A stretch of DNA of 64,000 nt. Origin: DASTCZ01 sp963704455. Lineage in GTDB: Bacteria; Acidobacteriota; Terriglobia; Acidiferrales; UBA7541. Made by a program: the position numbers and the translations under genes. The stretch lies in assembly GCA_963704455.1 (NCBI GenBank), contig OY969905.1:2294001-2358000 (forward strand), in the 5' to 3' direction. The notes beneath the pieces are model-generated. The model ran no database searches and was not told the DNA's origin. It was given only the letters and a program-made list of their open reading frames with translations. Of the stretch, positions 36,701 through 44,887 are shown piece after piece; the stretch's first letter is position 1, and the number at the start of each line of letters is the position of its first letter.

Positions 36701-36986
36701 CGAAGGATTACGCGCGACGGCTCAGCTTTATGCGTGGGCGCTCGCGCAGGCGAGCGTGCAGTCGCCGTATGAAGGAAAAGTGCCGGAGGCAGTGCTGGTG
36801 CGTCCCGTGATGCTGGCGGACAGCGTGCTTTATCTGATCGTCTCTGAGTCAGCGAATGAAGAAGAGATTGCTGTGCACGACCGTGTGACCGGCGCGGAGA
36901 TAAAGACGAAGCTCGCGCCGGGGCGCGCGCAACTTTGGCTCGTCAGCAAGAGCGGCGGGCAAGTGGTAGCGCGATTCGGCGAGTGA
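33759..36986 (+). CDS. Secreted multidomain glycoside hydrolase (GH5/GH42-like)
   Basis: 1075 residues with a signal peptide at 1-26. Residues about 45-150 form a GATase1-like alpha/beta domain (LLVMPFGSAFPEEAW, GGNLLVLGG). A beta-sandwich linker (about 300-405) precedes a TIM-barrel about 415-780, with catalytic acid/base Glu555 (DLINEPSF) and nucleophile Glu718 (LVQETGISHE). A second GATase1-like, GH42-trimerisation-type domain follows from about 805 (VSGGGTLLVTG). This suggests an exo- or endo-beta-glycosidase acting on plant polysaccharide. The exact substrate and family (GH5, GH42 or a clan GH-A relative) need a profile search. Confidence 0.82.
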   Translation: MKKRKTLRTLLVLLAAIAIPCGTADARLDLAKHGNNGHQGQKDSTQKPTVIVFWEDGFPAVDTAQPSRGQLSAMLPGAAFTNLDHLSEALNADETKLLVMPFGSAFPEEAWGVIHGYLARGGNLLVLGGRPFTRAAYKEKGKEKEGWKLRPAIQAFARSLFLNDYAETPGSDVAAFRANEDYSFLALPKFEWKRAWSATIRLTDEDLYKREGSAGSLDARLDTLAWGVANGRKLAAPIIEIDHLQNQFASGRWILVSCELGDGFYASGPARDLVGKLAKRAADSAEDFSVQPSWPVFLPGEPLTFTVHWQRFGKMPGNGYVMMSNLAETKTPPVEVDVTVKSEDGREVKESFGFSPGSSPFTTQVTMQSPGGQGLYEVRARLDEAAWMHFTYHTGFWVHDEKTLISGPKLGKSGDYFTVDGTPIVVAGTTYMASDVQREFFLRPNPWLWDRDMAQIHAAGINTLRTGWWTAWDQVMKQSGVMHEEMFRALEAYLLSARKNGLAVQFTFFAFTPEVLGGDNPYLDPEAVRRQKELIGAFTERFHDVPYLAWDLINEPSFSNPQKTWQTRPNGDVHELAAWNAWLGKHYADHGSIAEAWRNIPVAKDAMVPLPTEPEFSSRAAYEAWPSSNSLRAMDYEHFAQDAFRDWAAEMVKTIRGTGSRQLVTVGEDEGGGEERPSPTVFGDAVDFTTTHSWWASDALLWDSLVAKLPGEPMLVQETGISHELRLDGEAHRSLAQETALFERKLVVAAGTSAGAIEWLWNVNAYQRDDREATIGAIRPDGTEKPEAELMRRFAKFAGEAGPHMTGAALPDVAIVTSQALQYSPLQNLATEAQQKSVRALHYLCNVPGYVITENQAAQLAQMKPKLAILPAPQALSDDAWKSLMDYVSGGGTLLVTGSIERDAHWRLTQRLAALGAPAAPEAILLRGAMQRVGGQDVALNFGFDKQQAAEMLRFADGETSHTIAHGKGHILIASEPVEFAEGLRATAQLYAWALAQASVQSPYEGKVPEAVLVRPVMLADSVLYLIVSESANEEEIAVHDRVTGAEIKTKLAPGRAQLWLVSKSGGQVVARFGE

Positions 36987-37031
36987 GTGAATTGAAATTG
37001 CGCGGGTCAAATCTTCGGGGCAACGCTCGAG

Positions 37032-37286
37032 TTAAGTTTTTGGGCCGAGCGTCGCGAGCTTGGCGTCAATATCATCGAGCGCGCGGGTCAATTGTTCGCG
37101 GTAACGCGAATTTTCGGTGGAGTCAAATTTTTGCTGAATGTTGATGCGGTGAAGCCGCAGGAGTTCGCGCTCACGGTCGCGGGCTAATTCATCAGGATTT
37201 TTTCGCAATTGTCTGGAAGCCCCAGGATCCTCGCGGGCGGATTCAATCTGGCTTTCTACTGACTTACTTTCCCAGCCGCGTGCCAC
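37032..37286 (-). CDS. Small charged hypothetical protein
   Basis: 84 residues, GTG start at 37286, highly charged with a helical C-terminal half (ELARDRERELLRLHRI, then YREQLTRALDDIDAKLATLG) that would form a coiled coil. No domain recognised. It is antisense-free and compact between the glycosidase and the M28 peptidase. Probably real; function unknown. Confidence 0.55.
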   Translation of the reverse strand: MARGWESKSVESQIESAREDPGASRQLRKNPDELARDRERELLRLHRINIQQKFDSTENSRYREQLTRALDDIDAKLATLGPKT

Positions 37287-37353
37287 GAATCCATTATACA
37301 GGCTCGCGCCGACTCATGCGGGAGAATCAGCGGCGTAAGAACAAAATTGGAGG

Positions 37354-37377
37354 AAGGGCGGCCCAACGGCCGCCCTT
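37354..37377. repeat. Perfect 10-bp-stem hairpin
   Basis: AAGGGCGGCC (37354-37363) pairs with GGCCGCCCTT (37368-37377) around a CAAC loop. It lies about 50 bp past the stop of the M28 gene; on the - strand it is followed by CCTCCAATTTTG, so it may end that transcript. This compact GGCGGCC/GGCCGCC type may also be a dispersed intergenic repeat. Confidence 0.55.
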
Positions 37378-37427
37378 ACATCACAATTTGCGTACGCGCC
37401 TTAGCGAAGACGAAAAATTCTCGCCTC

Positions 37428-39755
37428 TTAGCGGATGGCCTGTTCGAGGGCGGTTGCGGCCGCATCTATCGCGGCGGACTCCTTGTCAAGGACCCCGGAA
37501 ACGCGAACGATCTCCCTATCCGCCAGAGCCCACTGCTTCTGTTCGATGGACTCGCGCACGGCGGGAATCGTCTTCACGCCGTAGCCGGTATAGAAACCGG
37601 GTGCGTAAAGCATGTGCTTAAACCACGGCCTGCCGGAAAGCCCCTGCGCATCCGTGAGCGCGCGTTCGCATTGAAAAACCATCTGGTTGACGGACGAGAG
37701 CGACGCGGTGGCGAGTTTTGCTCCGCCGCCTTGCATGGCGCCGGCATGCGCGCGTGCATAGTGTTCGGAAGCGTGCGTAAGCCTTTCGAGCGAATTACGC
37801 ATCGGCGCAAAATTCAGGAATGGAGGCACGTCTTCGCGCGGCGGCGCAAAGGTTGGATCCTTGGGATCGCTGATCGCCTCGAAGACGTGGTCGTCAATCT
37901 GGCGATTGCGTTCGATGATCTGGTCGCGTTCCGTTTGCGCGAGCGTTTCGAGTTCGGTCTCGTAGCGCCGGACGGTGTTTGTCATCGCGTTGAAATCAAA
38001 TGGCAGCAAATCGGCATCGGCCATTCGCATCACGACCGTGCCGATGGTCTGCGAAAGCGCGCGGCCGTATGCGAAATCCGTGTCGCCAAAATGTGTTTCC
38101 CAGTAAAAGTCATCGTAAACGGAGTGGTAGACGCCGGCGCTGCTGGCCTCGCCGCCGAAACGCAGATCCATTGATGCGATGCCGAGGAAATCGAGATACA
38201 CGGTGTAGTCGGAACCAGAGCCGAGTGCGCCGATGGTAAAACCTCCACCGCCCTGGGCCGGAGCGGCATCGGCTGCAGGCGCGCCGCCGCGGCCTCCGCG
38301 GCCTCCCGCCGGAGCGCCACCACCCCCGCCTCCGCCACGCCGCGCGGTATCCCGTTGAAGAACATTGAGGTTGGGCTTTTCCGGGTCCATGATGCTGCGC
38401 GCGACGTCACGGATAAACGGCTCAAGCGAGTGCGAGCCGGAAGCGTTCAGGAAACCGCGGCTGTTGTTATCCGAATTGACGTAAACGACGGCGTGCTGGC
38501 GCAATTCGTCGGCATGAGTTTCCGCCCATTCGGTCGAGCCGAGAAGTCCGGGCTCCTCCCCGTCCCACGCGCAATAGATGATAGTGCGCTTCGGCTTCCA
38601 GCCTTGCTTCACAAGTTCGCCCATCGCGCGAGCTTCTTCGAGCAGCGCGACTTGCCCTGAGATGGGATCATCGGCGCCGTTGACCCAGCCGTCGTGGTGA
38701 TTGCCGCGAATGATCCACGCGTCGGGATCGCTCGACCCTTGCAGCTTGGCGATTACATCGTTGACCGGCTTCAGATCCCAATTCGATTTCACTTTCAGAT
38801 GCACTTTCGCGGGGCCGGGGCCGATGCGATATGTAATCGCAAGGGCGCCGCGCCAGGCTTGCGGAGCCACGGGGCCGCGAATAGCTTCAAGAAGCGGCTG
38901 GGCATCGCCATAAGAAATCGGCAGCACGGGAATCTTCGTGATCGTCCTTGCTTTGCTGATGTCGAATGGCCCCGGCTGCGTGGGCGAGCCCACGCCTTCC
39001 GTCAACGGGTCACCGGGATAAAGCGGCATGTCGGCGACGCTGCCGCGCTGTACACCATCCTTCGGGCGATACGGTCCATCAGGGAAAACGGGGCCTTCGA
39101 AGTAACCATCATCGCGCGGGTCGGAATAGATGATGCAGCCGACGGCTCCGTGTTCCGCGGCGACCTTTGGCTTGATGCCGCGCCAGGTTTGTCCGTAGCG
39201 CGCGATCACGATTGCGCCTTTCACTGAAATCCCGTGGCGGTCGAGCTCTTCGTAATCAGCGGGGGCGCCGTAGTTTACATAAACGAGCGGGCCGGTCACG
39301 TCGCCGTCAATGGAATAGGCGTTGTAACTCGGGAGCTGCTCGCTGGTTTGCGCGGCGGTGGCGGTTGGATCGCCGGGGACGGGCGGCTCCTGAAGTTTCG
39401 CGACGAAGTGCGTGGGTTCGAGAAGTTCGACGGCGCGCTCCTTCGGCGTGGGAAAGAGAACGTAGAAAGTTTCGATGTGCGCGTCCCAACCATAGGACTT
39501 GAATTGAGCCAAGAGCCAATCGGCGTTGTCTTTGTCATATGGCGAGCCGACGTGATGCGGATGCGCGGTCAGGCGCTGCATCGCGGAGCGCATGTTGTCA
39601 GCGGAAGGGATGAGCTTAAACTTCTGCTCCCACTGTGATTCGGCGCGCGCGGAGTCGGCGGAAAAACCGTCGATAGCTTGCGCGCGCTCCTGCGTGAGCG
39701 CCGGAATAGCGAATGCCGCTACAACAATGATCCCCAACGTAAGAAGCCGCTTCAT
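37428..39755 (-). CDS. Secreted M28 metallopeptidase (glutamate carboxypeptidase II-like)
   Basis: 775 residues. Signal peptide about 1-21. A protease-associated (PA) domain at about 135-245 is inserted (VNYGAPADYEEL, GAIVIARYGQTWRG). The zinc-binding M28 core from about 320 has GNHHDGWVNGADDP, AWDGEEPGLLGSTEW and a final YHSVYDDF, the ligand set of a di-zinc aminopeptidase. A Gly/Ala-rich insert (about 490-515) lies within the core. The C-terminal helical dimerisation domain resembles transferrin-receptor-like enzymes. ATG 39755 is chosen because the signal starts there. It probably degrades peptides outside the cell. Confidence 0.93.
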   Translation of the reverse strand: MKRLLTLGIIVVAAFAIPALTQERAQAIDGFSADSARAESQWEQKFKLIPSADNMRSAMQRLTAHPHHVGSPYDKDNADWLLAQFKSYGWDAHIETFYVLFPTPKERAVELLEPTHFVAKLQEPPVPGDPTATAAQTSEQLPSYNAYSIDGDVTGPLVYVNYGAPADYEELDRHGISVKGAIVIARYGQTWRGIKPKVAAEHGAVGCIIYSDPRDDGYFEGPVFPDGPYRPKDGVQRGSVADMPLYPGDPLTEGVGSPTQPGPFDISKARTITKIPVLPISYGDAQPLLEAIRGPVAPQAWRGALAITYRIGPGPAKVHLKVKSNWDLKPVNDVIAKLQGSSDPDAWIIRGNHHDGWVNGADDPISGQVALLEEARAMGELVKQGWKPKRTIIYCAWDGEEPGLLGSTEWAETHADELRQHAVVYVNSDNNSRGFLNASGSHSLEPFIRDVARSIMDPEKPNLNVLQRDTARRGGGGGGGAPAGGRGGRGGAPAADAAPAQGGGGFTIGALGSGSDYTVYLDFLGIASMDLRFGGEASSAGVYHSVYDDFYWETHFGDTDFAYGRALSQTIGTVVMRMADADLLPFDFNAMTNTVRRYETELETLAQTERDQIIERNRQIDDHVFEAISDPKDPTFAPPREDVPPFLNFAPMRNSLERLTHASEHYARAHAGAMQGGGAKLATASLSSVNQMVFQCERALTDAQGLSGRPWFKHMLYAPGFYTGYGVKTIPAVRESIEQKQWALADREIVRVSGVLDKESAAIDAAATALEQAIR

Positions 39756-40162
39756 CGTACCCTCCGTGATATTCCGCAATATTCTGGTGAACCACCGAGG
39801 CCCATCCATTTGACCGGGGCGATCCCCACGTGCGCGGCGATTATACCGATGCCAGATTGCGAATGGGACATTCTATTTGGCGGGCGCGCTTTGTGAGCAG
39901 TCATTTTGGCAGGCGGAGAAATTGCCTTCGCCCTGCGCGAGTGGTAGAGACGGTGAAGGAAAGGACTCCTCACGTTAAATCGAAAGGGATCGGATTGCCA
40001 AAGCTACGGGATGCAGTTTTCCAAGGATGCAAAGGGCGGAGGGACAGAGGCGGCGGACGCTACTACCACTTCCAATACACGATTCACTTTTTCGGCGATA
40101 CGTGTGTCTGTTAGCATGGCATCCGATTCACATTGGCGGAAATCCGTGTGCAGGAGACCAAG
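39756..40162. other. Intergenic region between divergent M28 and phosphoesterase genes
   Basis: 407 bp. A possible frame at 39830-40114 has no domain or start site and looks non-coding. I see no repeats or RNA. Confidence 0.4.
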
Positions 40163-41278
40163 ATGAAAAAATTTCGAGGCGCGGCAATTTCAGCAATGAT
40201 GGGATTGGTCCTGCTCGGTGGAATGCTGACGGCGAAAACTCTTACGCCACGACAAAGCGCGCAAACGCCGCCAGCCGGCGGAGACTGGCAATTTACTTTT
40301 TCCGGCGACTCCCGGAACTGTGGAGACGTCGTGATGCCGGCGATTGCCGCGGACGTGCAGAAGATTCATCCCGCCTTTTACTGGCATCTGGGCGATTTTC
40401 GGGCGACTTACAATTTCGATGAGGACATCACGCACCAGCCGGAACACGTTGCCAAACCGCTCTCGATCAACGATTACCTGAATGTCGAGTGGCAGGATTT
40501 CCTGGACAACCAGGTTGCGGCATTTGGGGATGTGCCGGTGTATCTCGGCATTGGAAATCATGAGCTTGCGCCGCCGAAGACGCGCGATGATTTCATCTCG
40601 CAATTTGCGGACTGGCTGGAAAAACCGGAGCTCCGCGCGCAACGTCTGAAAGACGATCCGCGCGACCACAAATTGCACATCTATTACCACTGGCGGCAGG
40701 GAAACGTAGATTTCATCAACCTGGACAACGCGTCCACGGACCAGTTTGATGCTCCGCAAGTGCGGTGGATCGAGCGTGTGCTGCAGCGGGACATGGCGGA
40801 TCCGGAAGTCGCCACGATTGTGATTGGGATGCACGAGGCGCTGCCGGACGGCATTTCCGACGACCACAGCATGAGCCAGTCAGCGGTCGGAGTGGAAAGC
40901 GGGCGGCGCGTTTACCAGGATTTGTTGAAGGTGCAGCGAGATGCGCACAAACACGTTTACATCCTGGCCAGCCATTCGCATTTTTATATGGCGAACAATT
41001 TCAACACGGATTACATCAGTGCGCATGGCGGCGTGCTGCCGGGTTGGGTCGTGGGGACCGCGGGAGCACAGCGATACAAGCTGCCGGCAAACGCAAAGGA
41101 CGCGAGCGCGGCGCAGACAAACATCTACGGCTACATGGCTGCAACGGTTCACGCCGATGGGACAATTGACTTTGAGTATCACAAGCTGGAGGAGAAGGAT
41201 GTCCCGCCGGCCATCGTGGAACGCTACAAGCAGGATTTTGTGCACTGGTGCTGGGTGGAAAACACACAAGCGAAGTAA
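40163..41278 (+). CDS. Secreted metallophosphoesterase (calcineurin-like)
   Basis: 371 residues with a signal peptide (about 1-26). Calcineurin-type motifs are visible: FTFSGDSRNCG (D-x-R instead of the usual D-x-H), HLGDFR, GIGNHELA and the late ASHSHFYM. The first metal ligand motif is unusual (GDSR), so metal loading may differ. The start at ATG 40163 is behind CAGGAGACC; the upstream in-frame extension lacks a signal. Likely a phosphomonoesterase or phosphodiesterase outside the cytoplasm. Confidence 0.87.
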   Translation: MKKFRGAAISAMMGLVLLGGMLTAKTLTPRQSAQTPPAGGDWQFTFSGDSRNCGDVVMPAIAADVQKIHPAFYWHLGDFRATYNFDEDITHQPEHVAKPLSINDYLNVEWQDFLDNQVAAFGDVPVYLGIGNHELAPPKTRDDFISQFADWLEKPELRAQRLKDDPRDHKLHIYYHWRQGNVDFINLDNASTDQFDAPQVRWIERVLQRDMADPEVATIVIGMHEALPDGISDDHSMSQSAVGVESGRRVYQDLLKVQRDAHKHVYILASHSHFYMANNFNTDYISAHGGVLPGWVVGTAGAQRYKLPANAKDASAAQTNIYGYMAATVHADGTIDFEYHKLEEKDVPPAIVERYKQDFVHWCWVENTQAK

Positions 41279-41299
41279 AAAGACCGCGGAAAAATTCCA

Positions 41300-41767
41300 A
41301 TGGAAGAAAAGTTTATGCGGCGGGCCATCGAGCTCGCGATTGAAAATGTGCGCAACGGACGCGGAGGGCCGTTTGGCGCCGTAATTGTAAAGGACGGCGC
41401 GGTGATCGCCGAAGGGGCGAATTGCGTGACGTCGTCAAACGACCCCACGGCGCACGCGGAAGTGGTTGCAATCCGCGAGGCGTGCCGGAAGCTCGACAGT
41501 TTTCAGCTCGATGGTTGCGAGCTTTACACCAGTTGCGAGCCCTGTCCGATGTGTCTGGGGGCGATTTACTGGGCGCGGCCCGCGCGCGTTTTCTACGGCG
41601 CATCCGCTGGAGACGCATCCGCGGCGCAATTCGATGATGCGTTTATTTTCCGCGAAATCGCGCAGCCCGCGCGGCTGCGGAAAATCCCAATGGCGCAGGT
41701 GATGCGGGACGAGGCGCTCGCCGCGTTCCGCGCGTGGTTGGACAAGGCAGACCGCGTCCGGTACTAA
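41300..41767 (+). CDS. Nucleoside deaminase, guanine-deaminase-like
   Basis: 155 residues, complete CDA-fold zinc deaminase: HAE (TAHAEVVAIREA, proton shuttle Glu) and PCPMC (SCEPCPMCLGAI), the usual His-Cys-Cys zinc site. The C-terminus has DDAFIFREI, close to bacterial guanine deaminase (GuaD) rather than TadA. It follows the phosphoesterase by 21 bp, so they may be co-transcribed; a nucleotide-salvage link is possible. Confidence 0.88.
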   Translation: MEEKFMRRAIELAIENVRNGRGGPFGAVIVKDGAVIAEGANCVTSSNDPTAHAEVVAIREACRKLDSFQLDGCELYTSCEPCPMCLGAIYWARPARVFYGASAGDASAAQFDDAFIFREIAQPARLRKIPMAQVMRDEALAAFRAWLDKADRVRY

Positions 41768-42029
41768 GGCGCTCTTCCTGTAATCGAATCACTCGCCCTG
41801 CCTGCTTCCCGGAAATAAATAATCGCCGCGAATGGGCTAGACGCGCTGCTTGCACGAGCGGTAGCCCGAGCCCAGAAACATCTTTTGGTATTGCGCGAAA
41901 GTGAACGCGTGGGCGGAGGGCATTGCAGCCTTTCAGCACTGCCGGATTCGCACGCCCGGCCTTGCGCGGCGCGTTCGCAGGGCGGATAATCTGGCCGATA
42001 CAGCATGCGGGATGTTCAAGGAGGCAGTG

Positions 42030-43178
42030 ATGAATGACCATGGCATGAATCGCCGGCAGTTCGCGCAGGGCGTGGGAGCATTGGTTGGCGGGACGCTGGT
42101 TTTACCGGAACTCGCTAGGACCTTTTCGGGCGCGCCGCAACACGCGCCACGATCCACCGACGGCGCCATACAAATTGATTCCAACGAGAATCCCTACGGT
42201 CCTTCGCCGCTCGCGCGCGACGCCATCACCAATTCGGAGAAGATCGCGTGCCGGTATCCCGACGTGACGGAATCGCGGATGATTGACGCCATCGCAAAGT
42301 ATCATAACGTTTCGACCGACCAGGTTGCGCTCGGTTGCGGCTCGACGGAAATCCTGCGCATGGCGGATACGGCGTTTCTTGCGCCGGGAAAGTCAGTCAT
42401 CGTCACGGACCCAACTTACGAAGCCGTCCTCAGCTTCGCGCAAGTTCTGCATTCAAATCCAGTGAAGGTGCCTCAAACGCACGACCACATACAAGACCTC
42501 AACGCCATGGCGGCTGCAGCGAACGATTCGACAGGTCTGATCTACATCTGCAACCCAAATAATCCTACGGGCACCATTGTCTCGAAGGCCGCGCTCGGAC
42601 AATTTATGGACCGCGTGCCGAAGACAGCGATTGTGCTGGTGGATGAGGCGTACTGCCACTTCGTCGAGGACCCTTCATACGGCAGCGTGATGGATTGGGT
42701 GGGAAAATATCCGAATTTAATTGTCGCGCGGACTTTCTCCAAGATCTACGGCATGGCGGGAATGCGGCTGGGCTACGCCATCAGCACGAAAGAAAATATC
42801 CGTGCAATGCGTGCGAGTAAGCTGTGGAGCAGCACGAACGCGGCGGTGATGACCGCAGCGATTGTGAGCCTTGGCGACCCGGACCACGTGACCGATCAGC
42901 GCCAGAAAATCAACGGCACAAAAAAATGGCTCTACGCCGAACTCGACAAGGACGGGCGGCGCTATATCCCGTCGCACGCAAACTTCACCATGATTGACGT
43001 GGGCGGCGACGTGACGCCGTTCATTCACGCCTTCGCTGAACGCAACATTCTCGTCGGACGCAAGTTCCCTTCCATGGGCACATGGATGCGCGTTTCGATG
43101 GGCACGCCCGAAGAGATGCAGAAATTTATGGCGGCGTTCCGCGAGATCGTCCCCAAGAGTGCGAACAAGGCCGCTTAA
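42030..43178 (+). CDS. Exported HisC-like PLP aminotransferase
   Basis: 382 residues. The N-terminus has a twin-arginine signal (NRRQFAQGVGALVGG), unusual for this fold. The PLP-binding Lys238 sits in RTFSKIYGMAGMRLGY. YICNPNNPTGT and VLVDEAYCHF are the class I/II aminotransferase motifs, and the closest match is histidinol-phosphate aminotransferase. Start ATG 42030 has AAGGAGG. An exported, folded PLP enzyme is not histidine biosynthesis; the substrate is unknown. Confidence 0.88.
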   Translation: MNDHGMNRRQFAQGVGALVGGTLVLPELARTFSGAPQHAPRSTDGAIQIDSNENPYGPSPLARDAITNSEKIACRYPDVTESRMIDAIAKYHNVSTDQVALGCGSTEILRMADTAFLAPGKSVIVTDPTYEAVLSFAQVLHSNPVKVPQTHDHIQDLNAMAAAANDSTGLIYICNPNNPTGTIVSKAALGQFMDRVPKTAIVLVDEAYCHFVEDPSYGSVMDWVGKYPNLIVARTFSKIYGMAGMRLGYAISTKENIRAMRASKLWSSTNAAVMTAAIVSLGDPDHVTDQRQKINGTKKWLYAELDKDGRRYIPSHANFTMIDVGGDVTPFIHAFAERNILVGRKFPSMGTWMRVSMGTPEEMQKFMAAFREIVPKSANKAA

Positions 43179-43218
43179 TCGCCGCGTTTCGTGGAATCAG
43201 TCTGTTGCGAAAAAACTT

Positions 43219-43262
43219 CGGCCCTTCGATCCTCCCTCAAGGGACCGAAGGGCCGCTTTGCA
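43219..43262. terminator. Bidirectional terminator between convergent genes
   Basis: CGGCCCTTCG (43219-43228) pairs with CGAAGGGCCG (43246-43255), 10 perfect base pairs around a 17-base loop. The + strand is followed by CTTTGCATTT; the - strand by a poor T-run ending AAGTTTTTTCGC, which is T-rich. It lies between the + strand aminotransferase and the - strand zinc-ribbon gene. Confidence 0.7.
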
Positions 43263-43373
43263 TTTGAAGATAATTTCAGTTGGCGAAGGATACCCGCAGC
43301 TTACGGCGCAGCCGAAGCGAAACTCCAGCGTTAGCTTCCGGCCAAAACTCCCGCGTTCCTTGCGCTTCCTCGA

Positions 43374-43676
43374 CTAGACCGGCGAGCCCGTCGAACGCCG
43401 CTGCTGAAAACATTCGCGGCAGTAAACGGGCCGCCCCTGGGTCGGTTTGAAGGGAACTGTGGTTTCCTTCCCGCACTGCGAACAGGTGGTTTTTGTCTCG
43501 GAACGCTGAAACCCGCCCCCCGAGCTTCCGCCCTCTGCGCGCTTGGACTTGCAGGCCTTACAGCGCTTCGGCTCGTTCTTGAAACCCTTGTCGGCGAAAA
43601 ACATCTGCTCGCCGGCAGTGAAAACGAACTCCGCGCTGCAATCCGAACATTTCAGGACCTTATCGTGATATTCCAT
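43374..43676 (-). CDS. Zinc-ribbon protein with three CxxC pairs
   Basis: 100 residues. CxxC pairs occur as KCSDC, RCKAC, TCSQC and YCREC, forming two zinc ribbons joined by a Gly-rich linker with SSGGG. This is the small zinc-binding family with homologs next to translation or cold-shock genes in many bacteria. ATG 43676 is chosen; earlier in-frame codons add non-conserved residues. Nucleic-acid binding is likely but unproved. Confidence 0.83.
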   Translation of the reverse strand: MEYHDKVLKCSDCSAEFVFTAGEQMFFADKGFKNEPKRCKACKSKRAEGGSSGGGFQRSETKTTCSQCGKETTVPFKPTQGRPVYCRECFQQRRSTGSPV

Positions 43677-43834
43677 GGATGGCTCCGAAGCCCCCCACAC
43701 CAGGGCTTACAGCTTGCGATCCCGGGCGAGATTCCGCAGAGAAGAGCTGCGCAGACCTCCAAGTCCCGCGCAACTCTCGCCTGCCCAATCCCACAGACTG
43801 CCCGAAACCTCAAGAACCTACCAAATGGGCCTGA

Positions 43835-44032
43835 TCAATCCTGTTCGCGGCGCTGCTTTTTCCGGAGTCGCTTTCGCGAAAGCGCTTGTTTCACGCGGCG
43901 CTTTTCTCCGGGCTTCATATAGAAGCTATGTTTCTTGATCTCCTTGATGATGTCTTCCTGCTGGACTTTGCGCTTGAAACGGCGCAAAGCGTTCTCCAGC
44001 GATTCACCCTCCTGGATAATTACTTCGGCCAC
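43835..44032 (-). CDS. rpsU: Ribosomal protein S21 (bS21)
   Basis: 65 residues, basic, with the bS21 pattern EGESLENALRRFKRKVQQED and KPGEKRRVKQALSRKRLRKK. The tail is Lys/Arg-rich as usual. bS21 sits on the 30S subunit near the mRNA entry and helps initiation. Single gene, no dnaG-rpoD neighbours. Confidence 0.97.
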   Translation of the reverse strand: MAEVIIQEGESLENALRRFKRKVQQEDIIKEIKKHSFYMKPGEKRRVKQALSRKRLRKKQRREQD

Positions 44033-44182
44033 GCAGACTTCACCTCCTCATCCCCGTATCCCGCACTTTTTTGGGCTGTCGCACCCTGAGAGGATTCCCT
44101 ATGTTCATTATTGTCCGCCACTTCTAGCGAACGCGCAACCCGATGTCAAGGTTTGTTTTTGGCGGTGCGGTAAGATTCCGAC

Positions 44183-44887
44183 GGGTGCCGCACCCTTTGG
44201 TTTTTAAGGGTGCGGTTTTTGACTTTTGCTCTTTGTTGGAATTGCATTTTCCTTTGATTCCTTTTCCTCCCCGAACGGATCTATGCAAATCAATCCTCGG
44301 CCACTTCCTTCATAAAACGACCAGCTACTCCATGGCCAATCCTTCGGGTGACGCACCAATTTCCGTTTCACCGGGTTGGCATGCATGTATTCAAGTTTCT
44401 CCCGGACTTTTGGCCAACTCCAGACGTTGAAATCGTAAAATCTCCTTTGCCAGAGATGCTTTGCGTCCGGCGAGGAATCTCTGAACGCCAACTGCAATTG
44501 GCCGTGCGGAATTTTCCTCCTCCTTCTGCGCAGGGTTCGCGACACTTTTTGTTTGAGCACCTGAACGGCCTTGGACGGATTGCCTGTCTTAGGCTCGCTG
44601 ATCAGCAGGTGGACATGCTCCGGCATTACCACATATCCGGCCAGTCGGAATCCCTGGCGCGTTCGCACCCAATCAAGAGTCCTAACAAAGCAATCCCGTG
44701 CGCGGCGCGTGCCAAGAAATGGCTGCCGCCGATAACAACTGAATGTGATGAAATGAAGATGACCCTTCCCGTAGTAGCGTCGCAAGGGTTGTCGCATGTT
44801 GTTAAAACTCGCAGGATCCCGGAAGAACGAAGGGCAAAGAACAAAAGTCAAAAACCGCACCCTTAGAAGCCAAAGGGTGCGGCACCC
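44183..44887 (-). mobile_element. RAYT element with REP-like hairpin ends
   Basis: 46-bp inverted terminal repeats at 44183-44228 and 44842-44887, differing at only two positions. Each repeat contains a hairpin with CCGCACCCTT and AAGGGTGCGG arms (stem 44188-44197/44206-44215 on the left). A HUH-type transposase gene lies between. The layout is that of a REP-associated tyrosine transposase unit. The repeats are nearly identical, so the insertion is probably young and may still be mobile. I see no target duplication, as expected for HUH elements. Confidence 0.85.
44204..44797 (-). CDS. REP-associated tyrosine transposase (Y1, IS200-like)
   Basis: 197 residues. HUH motif is MPEHVHLLI (His-Val-His), and the later YMHANPVKRKLV with W-rich tail is the typical RAYT end. 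The stop codon lies inside the left terminal repeat, so the last eight residues (KSQKPHP) are encoded by the repeat itself. I place the start at ATG 44797; the frame is open further upstream but only through the right terminal repeat. Y1 transposases cut single strands at hairpin ends. Confidence 0.9.
   Translation of the reverse strand: MRQPLRRYYGKGHLHFITFSCYRRQPFLGTRRARDCFVRTLDWVRTRQGFRLAGYVVMPEHVHLLISEPKTGNPSKAVQVLKQKVSRTLRRRRRKIPHGQLQLAFRDSSPDAKHLWQRRFYDFNVWSWPKVREKLEYMHANPVKRKLVRHPKDWPWSSWSFYEGSGRGLICIDPFGEEKESKENAIPTKSKSQKPHP

Noticed and set aside
39830..40114. Frame in the gap before the phosphoesterase
   Set aside because: No start signal, no domain, Arg/Gly-rich random-looking product.
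44348..44866. + strand frame through the RAYT gene
   Set aside because: It is the antisense of the transposase; its apparent C-terminal match comes from the inverted terminal repeat.
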